From an uncultured Eubacteriales bacterium (lineage in GTDB: Bacteria; Bacillota; Clostridia; Peptostreptococcales; Anaerovoracaceae), in NCBI GenBank assembly GCA_902793875.1, contig CADBFL010000021.1:1-13615 (forward strand): DNA of 13,615 bases, read 5' to 3'. The notes under the pieces were generated by a model. The model was not told where the DNA came from, searched no databases, and saw only the letters and a list, made by a program, of their open reading frames with translations. Both the position numbers and the translations under genes were made by a program. This document shows positions 1 to 3,043 of this stretch, one piece after another (position 1 is the first letter of the stretch; each line of letters begins with the position of its first letter).

Positions 1-573
1 GAGTGCTACGACTGCCTTACGGTAGTCTCTGTCAGTCATCTTCATGCTGCGCGCGATCTTCTTCGCCATTGCAACCGCATCGGCATTGCTTGCGTTGACA
101 GATGGCAGCCACTTTGCGAGCAGAGATACGCTCTCTCCTGCATTAAGCGCTTCCATGTCGGCAGCAAACTGCTTTGCGATATATACGAGCATGTCATTCT
201 CGCATGGTGTGCCCATGAGAGAGAGCAGATCGTCATATCTGCCGTACTCACCGAAGTACTCGATGTTCTTCTTAACAGAGGCAGGCTCCTGAGCCGCAAG
301 ATAAGTCATTACAGTTCTGAACACTCTGCGCTCACCAAGACCGCCGCGGATATCTCTGGCGAAGAAGATGATCTTCATTGCCTTGTCCGGATCTTCAGTG
401 TAAGCACGGATGAATCTGTCCAGGATCTCCTGCTCTGATGCCTTTCTGAGCGCACCTACTGTCGCAAACAGATCAAGGCAGTCTGAATATGTGCTGACGT
501 TTGTCACAGCACCGTTTTCTGTATATGTCTTGTTTGATTCAGTTTTGATCGCGTTAAGCATTGTTTTCATCAT
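1..573 (-). CDS. DUF2828 family protein (Ro60/TROVE-like class), 5' part of gene
   Basis: The first 191 residues are visible; the C-terminus lies beyond the left edge. The start is a Met-Met pair at 573/570 behind AAAGGAAG about 8 nt upstream. I recognise the family from MLNAIKTESNKTYTENGA (residues 5-22), DCLDLFATVGALR (31-43) and FFARDIRGGLGERRVFR (70-86). Known of the family: DUF2828 proteins have a helical-repeat N-domain followed by a vWA-like domain, the layout of Ro60/Rsr proteins, which form rings that bind Y RNAs and misfolded RNA. Only the helical part is visible here. The context supports an RNA role: the gene follows a cluster of tRNAs and Y-RNA-like structures on the same strand, and one of those structures ends 40 nt before its start codon. 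It is probably cotranscribed with them. The family call is confident; the Ro-like function is inference. Confidence 0.85.
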   Translation of the reverse strand, partial: MMKTMLNAIKTESNKTYTENGAVTNVSTYSDCLDLFATVGALRKASEQEILDRFIRAYTEDPDKAMKIIFFARDIRGGLGERRVFRTVMTYLAAQEPASVKKNIEYFGEYGRYDDLLSLMGTPCENDMLVYIAKQFAADMEALNAGESVSLLAKWLPSVNASNADAVAMAKKIARSMKMTDRDYRKAVVAL

Positions 574-612
574 TCTTCTCACTTCCTTTCCTATCCGTGC
601 ATACCCTGACAC

Positions 613-688
613 AAAGCACACTACGTTTTTGCGATACGTAATAAAAGTGAATGGTGCAAATTCCTGGTATTATTGCTGGCTGTGCTTT
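613..688 (-). ncRNA. Candidate Y-RNA-like RNA 5 (in the DUF2828 5' leader)
   Basis: An 8-bp terminal stem AAAGCACA/TGTGCTTT (681-688 with 613-620) encloses 60 nt. The 5' strand is followed at once by GCCAGCAATA, matching the (A/C)AGCAAY motif found at the same place in four neighbouring elements. Inside, TTTGC can pair with GCAAA. It lies 40 nt upstream of the DUF2828 start, so it may be a processed RNA, a structured mRNA leader, or both. The stem-plus-motif pattern is seen directly; assignment to Y RNAs is inference from that pattern and the neighbouring Ro-like gene. Confidence 0.5.
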
Positions 689-715
689 TTCTGCCTGATA
701 TGCCAAGATGCCATA

Positions 716-817
716 AATTGCATGCAGGAGTTGCGACGGCACGTAGTGGCTAGTCCCGTGGAAACCTGCGACTTCCTGATTATGAGTCAGACGCTCTACC
801 TACTGAGCTAATGCACC
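716..817 (-). tRNA. tRNA-like domain, anticodon CAT, interrupted T-loop
   Basis: A canonical D-arm (GCTC...GAGC), an anticodon arm TCTGA-CTCATAA-TCAGG and a T-stem GCAGG/CCTGC are all present. The outer acceptor stem is degenerate: only TGCAT/ATGCA pairs well and no CCA is encoded. The T-loop is split by a 29-nt insert at 734-762; without it the loop would read TTCAACT. With no usable acceptor end and its position inside a Y-like stem, this is probably a tRNA mimic and not an aminoacylated tRNA. A tRNA finder may call it a Met or pseudo tRNA. Confidence 0.6.
734..762 (-). other. T-loop insert, 29 nt (in Y-like RNA 4)
   Basis: Placed between T55 and C56 of the tRNA-like domain. It shares GGGACTAG, ACTACGTGCCGTCG and the fold with the inserts at 1332-1358 and 1752-1781. 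GAC pairs with GTC across a TA bulge, and GCCAC/GTGCC forms the inner stem with one C-C mismatch. Confidence 0.65.
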
Positions 818-849
818 TCTGTGCGTTGCTGTGGGCATCTTTCATTTAC

Positions 850-918
850 AAAGCGCTTAAAACAGGTTTTATGTTTATCAGACATATCCTTATTTCAGTA
901 GATTGCTGTATGCGCTTT
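850..918 (-). ncRNA. Candidate Y-RNA-like RNA 3 (hairpin type)
   Basis: A 7-bp terminal stem AAAGCGC/GCGCTTT (912-918 with 850-856) is followed by ATACAGCAATC. ACAG can pair with a downstream CTGT as a second helix, and the apex is a 5-bp hairpin TATGT/ACATA with a 7-nt loop. There is no tRNA-like domain. The arrangement matches Y-like RNA 2. It lies between tRNA-Ser and Y-like RNA 4 on the same strand. Confidence 0.5.
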
Positions 919-944
919 TCTGTTTTCACCTGATCAAAAGATGC

Positions 945-1035
945 TGGCCGAGGGAGAGAGATTTGAACTCCCGCGCCGGTCGCCCGGCCTGACAGCTTAG
1001 CAAGCTGCTCTCTTCACCAACTTGAGTATCCCCCG
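945..1035 (-). tRNA. tRNA-Ser(GCT)
   Basis: A class II tRNA. The acceptor is CGGGGGA/TCCCTCG (one G-T wobble), discriminator G, followed by an encoded CCA. The D-arm is CTC/GAG. The anticodon arm is GCAGC-TTGCTAA-GCTGT with anticodon GCT. The variable arm is long, with a GCCGG-GCGA-CCGGC hairpin, and the T-loop is TTCAAAT. It reads AGC/AGU. It sits apart from the main tRNA run, flanked on both sides by Y-like hairpin RNAs. Confidence 0.93.
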
Positions 1036-1042
1036 GTAATGC

Positions 1043-1114
1043 AAGGCACTTTAGCTGACTTATCGGCAAAAGGGGCCAATAAACCCGGTGCTATATGATT
1101 GCTGTCAGTGCCTT
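1043..1114 (-). ncRNA. Candidate Y-RNA-like RNA 2 (hairpin type)
   Basis: A 7-bp terminal stem AAGGCAC/GTGCCTT (1108-1114 with 1043-1049) is followed by a 4-bp TGAC/GTCA helix with a GCTAAA bulge on the 3' strand. The motif ACAGCAATC comes next, and the apex is an 8-bp hairpin TTATTGGC/GCCGATAA with loop CCCTTTT. It is 72 nt long, but no T-arm or D-arm can be drawn, so it is not a tRNA. A bulged helix near the ends is what Ro-binding Y RNAs have. It starts 4 nt after Y-like RNA 1 and ends 7 nt before tRNA-Ser. Confidence 0.55.
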
Positions 1115-1118
1115 TTTC

Positions 1119-1224
1119 AAGATGCCTTGTTTGCATACAGGATTCGAACCTGCTACCTTCTGAGTGAAATTCAGATACTCTAGCCAATTGAGTTAATGCT
1201 CTTTGAGATTGCTGTAGGCATCTT
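1119..1224 (-). ncRNA. Candidate Y-RNA-like RNA 1 with tRNA-like domain
   Basis: An 8-bp terminal stem AAGATGCC/GGCATCTT (1217-1224 with 1119-1126) is followed by TACAGCAATC and then a tRNA-like cloverleaf (1129-1202). The stem equals that of Y-like RNA 4. The layout (end-pairing stem, conserved internal-loop motif, tRNA mimic) is that described for YrlA-type bacterial Y RNAs. It starts 5 nt after the 3' end of tRNA-Met and is probably released by tRNA processing. Confidence 0.6.
1129..1202 (-). tRNA. tRNA-like domain, anticodon TTC (Glu-like)
   Basis: The D-stem ACTC/GAGT is perfect. The anticodon arm is TCTGA-ATTTCAC-TCAGA with TTC at the anticodon position, and the T-arm is GCAGG-TTCGAAT-CCTGT. 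The acceptor stem keeps only four pairs (GCAT/ATGC); the outer three positions do not pair and no CCA is encoded. Together with the enclosing AAGATGCC/GGCATCTT stem this argues for a tRNA mimic inside a Y-like RNA, not a working tRNA-Glu. Confidence 0.6.
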
Positions 1225-1229
1225 TCATA

Positions 1230-1306
1230 TGGTTGCGGAGGAGGGATTCGAACCCTCGACCTTCAGCTTATGAGGCTGCTGAGCTGACCACTGCTACCAC
1301 TCCGCA
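1230..1306 (-). tRNA. tRNA-Met(CAT)
   Basis: Perfect 7-bp acceptor TGCGGAG/CTCCGCA, discriminator A, encoded CCA. The anticodon arm is CAGC-CTCATAA-GCTG with anticodon CAT. The T-arm is GAGGG-TTCGAAT-CCCTC. The D-arm is atypical (AGC...GCT, three pairs). It could serve elongation, initiation or, after C34 modification, Ile(AUA); the sequence alone does not decide. It follows tRNA-Leu(TAA) with a 4-nt gap. Confidence 0.88.
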
Positions 1307-1310
1307 TCAT

Positions 1311-1414
1311 TGGTGTTCCTGATAGGAGTCGCGACGGCGAAGCCTAGTCCCTTGCGGAAACCTACACTTGGCAGGGTTTAAACCTGCTGCCTCTGCCCGT
1401 TGGGCTACAGGAAC
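1311..1414 (-). tRNA. tRNA-Leu(TAA) with 27-nt T-loop insert
   Basis: Perfect acceptor GTTCCTG/CAGGAAC, discriminator A, encoded CCA. The D-arm is GCC...GGC and the anticodon arm GCAGG-TTTAAAC-CCTGC has anticodon TAA. The variable region is only CAAGT, so this is class I, although bacterial tRNA-Leu is normally class II. The T-stem GTAGG/CCTAT is interrupted in its loop by an insert at 1332-1358; removing it gives the canonical loop TTCGACT. Without removal the T-loop/D-loop contacts could not form normally. Gene identity is clear; charging and maturation are unknown. Confidence 0.88.
1332..1358 (-). other. T-loop insert, 27 nt (in tRNA-Leu(TAA))
   Basis: Located between T55 and C56. It begins TCC, can form TTCC-GCAA-GGGA (a GNRA-type loop) with the preceding T, then holds GGGACTAG, a GGC-TTC-GCC stem and a terminal GTCG. 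It is the shortest of three related inserts: its inner stem is trimmed by two pairs, and the flanking conserved bases are kept. Confidence 0.7.
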
Positions 1415-1416
1415 GC

Positions 1417-1492
1417 TGGTGATCCCCGTGGGATTCGAACCCACATCTCCCTGATTAAAAGTCCGGTATCCTTCCAGTTGGACGAGAGAATC
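1417..1492 (-). tRNA. tRNA-Lys(TTT)
   Basis: Acceptor GATTCTC/GGGGATC (G-T wobbles), discriminator A, encoded CCA. The anticodon loop CTTTTAA gives anticodon TTT. The T-arm is GTGGG-TTCGAAT-CCCAC. One G-A mismatch lies in the anticodon stem. It is very similar to tRNA-Lys(CTT) at 1575-1650, evidently a duplicate with a changed anticodon. Confidence 0.94.
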
Positions 1493-1495
1493 ATA

Positions 1496-1570
1496 TGGAG
1501 CTCCCAGTCGGATTCGAACCGACAATCTGCTGCTTACAAGGCAGGTGCATTTCCGTTATGCTACAGGAGC
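1496..1570 (-). tRNA. tRNA-Thr(TGT)
   Basis: Acceptor GCTCCTG/TGGGAGC, discriminator T, encoded CCA. D-arm GCAT-AACGGAA-ATGC. The anticodon loop CTTGTAA gives anticodon TGT. T-arm GTCGG-TTCGAAT-CCGAC. The gaps to the neighbouring tRNAs are 3-4 nt. Confidence 0.94.
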
Positions 1571-1574
1571 ATGT

Positions 1575-1650
1575 TGGTGATCCCCGTGAGACTCGAACTC
1601 ACATCTCCCGGATTAAGAGTCCGGTATCCTACCAGTTAGACGAGAGAATC
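1575..1650 (-). tRNA. tRNA-Lys(CTT)
   Basis: Acceptor GATTCTC/GGGGATC, discriminator A, encoded CCA. The anticodon arm CCGGA-CTCTTAA-TCCGG gives anticodon CTT. T-arm GTGAG-TTCGAGT-CTCAC. It is separated by a single base from tRNA-Arg upstream. Confidence 0.95.
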
Positions 1651-1651
1651 A

Positions 1652-1726
1652 TGGTATCCCGTGCAGGATTCCAACCCGCATTCCGGAGTCCGTAGCTCCG
1701 TGTCCTTTGCGTTAGACGAACGAGAT
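1652..1726 (-). tRNA. tRNA-Arg(ACG)
   Basis: Acceptor ATCTCGT/ACGGGAT, discriminator A, encoded CCA. The anticodon arm CGGAG-CTACGGA-CTCCG gives anticodon ACG, normally edited to ICG. The T-loop is TTGGAAT, with G instead of C at position 56, which is unusual because C56 normally pairs with G19. Otherwise it is a good cloverleaf. Confidence 0.92.
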
Positions 1727-1730
1727 ATAT

Positions 1731-1838
1731 TGGTGCTCCAGACAGGACTCGCGACGGCACGTAGTGCCTAGTCCTTTAGGGAACCTGTACTAGATGGTGT
1801 CTGAGGCCATTTCCTCTACCAGATTGGGATACTGGAGC
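1731..1838 (-). tRNA. tRNA-Leu(CAG) with 30-nt T-loop insert
   Basis: Perfect 7-bp acceptor GCTCCAG/CTGGAGC, discriminator A, encoded CCA. The anticodon arm ATGGC-CTCAGAC-ACCAT gives anticodon CAG, with a C-A closing mismatch. The variable region is five bases (CTAGT), so it is again class I despite a Leu anticodon. The T-stem is ACAGG/CCTGT. Its loop is split by an insert at 1752-1781; removal restores TTCGAGT. The intact acceptor and CCA indicate a tRNA meant to be charged, so the insert is probably removed or tolerated. Confidence 0.87.
1752..1781 (-). other. T-loop insert, 30 nt (in tRNA-Leu(CAG))
   Basis: Between T55 and C56 of the tRNA. It contains a TCC/GGA helix (first T from the flank) with loop CTAAA, then ACTAG, then a perfect GGCAC-TAC-GTGCC hairpin and GTCG. 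GAC can pair with GTC across a TA bulge below the hairpin. An alternative GGACT/AGTCC pairing with the 3' T-stem is possible in this copy only. Confidence 0.7.
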
Positions 1839-1842
1839 ATAT

Positions 1843-1918
1843 TGGAGCGGGCATACGGGACTTGAACCCGTACCATCAGTTTGGAAGACTGATATGCTGG
1901 CCATTACACTAATGCCAC
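1843..1918 (-). tRNA. tRNA-Gly(TCC)
   Basis: The anticodon arm TCAGT-CTTCCAA-ACTGA gives anticodon TCC. T-arm ACGGG-TTCAAGT-CCCGT. D-stem GTGT/GCAT with loop AATGGCCA. Discriminator T, as usual for Gly, and encoded CCA. The acceptor GTGGCAT pairs with the 3' strand if one C is bulged. It is the first tRNA of the array, about 50 nt after the xre stop codon. Confidence 0.9.
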
Positions 1919-1923
1919 TCATG

Positions 1924-1943
1924 CCGGCTCGTCACTGAGCCGG
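1924..1943. repeat. Inverted repeat CCGGCTC-N6-GAGCCGG upstream of tRNA array
   Basis: A perfect 7-bp palindrome just 5 nt upstream of tRNA-Gly in transcription order. There is no T-run, so it is not a typical terminator. It shares CCGGCT...AGCCGG with the repeat at 2301-2322 on the other side of xre. It could be a regulator-binding site or an RNA hairpin used in processing the primary transcript. Confidence 0.5.
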
Positions 1944-1967
1944 GGGGGCATATATGTGCAGCAGTCG

Positions 1968-2285
1968 TCACCACTGCACACTTATGCCTGTTATTACTGA
2001 ACATCTCTGGATACCGTCTGAGTCATCCGCGGGATCCTCATCTGTAACGAGGATCTCATCGACAGTGACTCCGAAAACGGCAGCAAGGATAACAAGGTTG
2101 TCGATCGATGGCATGCAGTCACCGTTCTGCCACTTGTATATCGCCTGCGGGTTTGTGAAACCGAGCACGTTCTGGAGGTCTCTTACTGAGATGCCTGCAG
2201 ACACCCTGAGGTTCTTGATGTTCTGCCCTGTTGCTGTAAGGTCGATGACGGGCACTCTTACTACACCGACCGCTCTTACGTTCAT
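1968..2285 (-). CDS. XRE-family helix-turn-helix regulator
   Basis: A 105-aa protein with a Cro/C1-type HTH at about residues 22-80: NIKNLRVSAGISVRDLQNVL, then TNPQAIYKWQNGDCMPSIDN (the recognition region) and LAAVFGVTVDEILV. The short N-terminal extension (1-20) and acidic tail look unstructured. The start ATG at 2285 has a strong AAGGAGAG 8 nt upstream. It follows the 39-aa ORF and precedes the tRNA array on the same strand, so it probably controls this island. Similar inverted repeats lie on both sides of it (2301-2322, 1924-1943). No peptidase, ligand or oligomerisation domain is visible. The DNA-binding role is confident; the target is inference. Confidence 0.9.
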   Translation of the reverse strand: MNVRAVGVVRVPVIDLTATGQNIKNLRVSAGISVRDLQNVLGFTNPQAIYKWQNGDCMPSIDNLVILAAVFGVTVDEILVTDEDPADDSDGIQRCSVITGISVQW

Positions 2286-2300
2286 TGCTTTTCTCTCCTT

Positions 2301-2322
2301 TTCCGGCTCTGTTCAGCCGGAA
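2301..2322. repeat. Inverted repeat TTCCGGCT-N6-AGCCGGAA before xre
   Basis: A perfect 8-bp hairpin ending 15 nt upstream of the xre start codon and abutting its ribosome-binding site. As RNA it could modulate xre translation; as DNA it could be an autoregulatory operator. It has the same CCGGCT/AGCCGG core as 1924-1943 but a spacer two bases shorter (6 against 8 nt). Confidence 0.5.
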
Positions 2323-2332
2323 AGGATCCGAC

Positions 2333-2452
2333 CTAGCACGCCTTATGATCTATGGTTGTTTCAGCTTCTTTTTCGCATTCCGTTATATTCATGCTGCCCG
2401 GATGCAGTAGCAGCATCCCGATAGGGTCGTAATAGGTTCTGAAGCCCTGCAT
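2333..2452 (-). CDS. Small 39-aa protein of unknown function
   Basis: An ATG at 2452 with an excellent AAAGGAG 6 nt upstream opens a 39-codon frame beginning MQGFRTYYDPIGMLLLHPGS and ending at a TAG at 2333-2335. It starts 37 nt after the intrinsic terminator and ends 47 nt before xre, so it is expressed only when transcription reads past that terminator. The N-terminal half is aromatic and hydrophobic, the C-terminal half charged (ECEKEAE). I do not recognise it. The strong SD and placement argue for translation; no homologue is known to me. Confidence 0.55.
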   Translation of the reverse strand: MQGFRTYYDPIGMLLLHPGSMNITECEKEAETTIDHKAC

Positions 2453-2488
2453 CTGTTTCTCCTTTCTGTCTGCAACTTCTTCCCGCTT

Positions 2489-2521
2489 AAAAAAACCGCT
2501 CATCTCTTTTGAGACAAGCGG
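2489..2521 (-). terminator. Intrinsic terminator/attenuator in the leader
   Basis: An 11-bp stem CCGCTTGTCTC/GAGATGAGCGG (two G-T wobbles), loop AAAA, followed by seven Ts. It lies about 210 nt downstream of the promoter and directly upstream of the 39-aa ORF, so it must be passed for expression of the regulator and tRNAs. Its 5' arm CTTGTCTC is perfectly complementary to an upstream leader segment at 2581-2588. Confidence 0.85.
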
Positions 2522-2552
2522 ATCTGATCGTTCTATATGATATGCCCGGCAT

Positions 2553-2681
2553 CTAACTCACATGCCGCACACTCCTTATACTTGTCTCATTTATGCACAC
2601 GAAGCAACGTCCCATCAGGTCACTACCCTGAGGTTTCGATTCGATATTTATTCTCTTCGTTGTAAAGTGCAGATATAACAT
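2553..2681 (-). CDS. Putative 42-aa leader peptide
   Basis: An ATG at 2681 with a modest GAGGAAAG upstream opens 42 codons starting MLYLHFTTKRINIESKPQGS, stopping at a TAG 31 nt before the terminator stem. The antiterminator segment GAGACAAG (2581-2588) lies inside this frame at codons 32-34. It has four Arg codons, all different (AGA, CGT, AGG, CGG), two of them just after that segment. This layout is that of translation-coupled attenuators. No homology is recognised, and the frame could be fortuitous. Confidence 0.45.
   Translation of the reverse strand: MLYLHFTTKRINIESKPQGSDLMGRCFVCINETSIRSVRHVS
2581..2588 (-). promoter_or_regulatory. Antiterminator segment GAGACAAG
   Basis: Perfect 8-base complement of CTTGTCTC in the 5' arm of the terminator (2511-2518). 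Pairing of the two would destroy the terminator stem. A ribosome translating the leader peptide would cover this segment. Confidence 0.55.
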
Positions 2682-2744
2682 TTGAATTTCTTTCCTCTTT
2701 CTTTGTATGTTTTCTGTATGGTCTTACGACCTCTTACCGCAGTT

Positions 2745-2773
2745 AATATATCACAGGTGTCAAGGTCTGTCAT
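2745..2773 (-). promoter_or_regulatory. Sigma-A-type promoter for the island transcript
   Basis: -35 ATGACA (2768-2773), 17-nt spacer, -10 TATATT (2745-2750) preceded by TGA (extended -10). Predicted start about 2738. A near-direct repeat TGACAGACC/TGACACC overlaps the -35 and spacer and might be a regulator site. Confidence 0.65.
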
Positions 2774-2785
2774 TCAACTTGTAGT

Positions 2786-2935
2786 TTAAAGCCAGTCCGC
2801 AACGAGCCCCGGCCTAAGCGATTCGAATTCACCAAGCACATCTATCCTGTCATAGTATTTATCCAGAAATGCTTTGCAGTTATCTTCAGATGCTCCTGCA
2901 GCTGCGACTGCCACTACCTTGCCTGTATCGTTCAT
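2786..2935 (-). pseudogene. Gene remnant, unknown (49 codons)
   Basis: A frame from ATG 2935 to TAA 2786 encodes MNDTGKVVAVAAAGASEDNC followed by an amphipathic tail ending VADWL. It stays open upstream only to a TAA at about 2951 and has no SD. The sequence has the look of a real protein C-terminus cut off from its 5' part. The 2950-3043 stretch between it and the truncated RhuM shows no convincing frame. I read it as a remnant left by recombination; the family is not recognised. Confidence 0.35.
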
Positions 2936-3043
2936 ATTCAGGATAACAGATTACGCTGTCCCTTACGGTCTGGTGTATGCAAACGAGCCAACTGCCACAG
3001 TAAAGAAATTCCTAAATGCGATTTCATGATTTGCAAGGGTTTT

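Larger units (their letters stand above)
705..841 (-). ncRNA. Candidate Y-RNA-like RNA 4 with tRNA-like domain
   Basis: An 8-bp terminal stem AAGATGCC/GGCATCTT (834-841 with 705-712) is followed by CACAGCAACG. It then encloses a tRNA-like cloverleaf (716-817) with anticodon-position CAT and a T-loop insert. Bacterial YrlA Y RNAs are known to combine a Ro-binding stem with a tRNA-like module, and this element has that layout. The stem is identical to that of Y-like RNA 1 (1119-1224), although the enclosed tRNA-like domains differ, so the two look like duplicates that diverged or exchanged their inner part. Confidence 0.6.

Noticed and set aside
410..811. 133-codon plus-strand frame over the DUF2828 start and Y-like RNAs
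   Set aside because: It runs antisense through a coding start and two structured RNAs, and the translation looks random.
1043..1114. Degenerate tRNA (72 nt, 7-bp terminal stem)
   Set aside because: No T-arm with TTC, no D-arm and no anticodon arm with T33 can be drawn; the stem and motif match the Y-like family instead.
1307..1695. Short ORFs on both strands in the tRNA array (translations such as PVGFEPTICCLQG)
   Set aside because: These are conceptual translations of tRNA T-arms and anticodon arms, a common annotation artefact.
734..1781. Group I or group II intron, or hammerhead-type ribozyme, as explanation of the T-loop inserts
   Set aside because: 27-30 nt is far below any self-splicing intron, and I could not find the hammerhead core (CUGAUGA...GAAA) in them.
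600..1930. CRISPR array
   Set aside because: The repeated short strings are tRNA T-arms and Y-like stems, not evenly spaced direct repeats with unique spacers, and no cas gene is present.
2489..2740. T-box riboswitch in the leader
   Set aside because: AGGGTAGTGACC near 2630 only loosely resembles the T-box sequence, is not placed to form the antiterminator, and no specifier stem was convincing.
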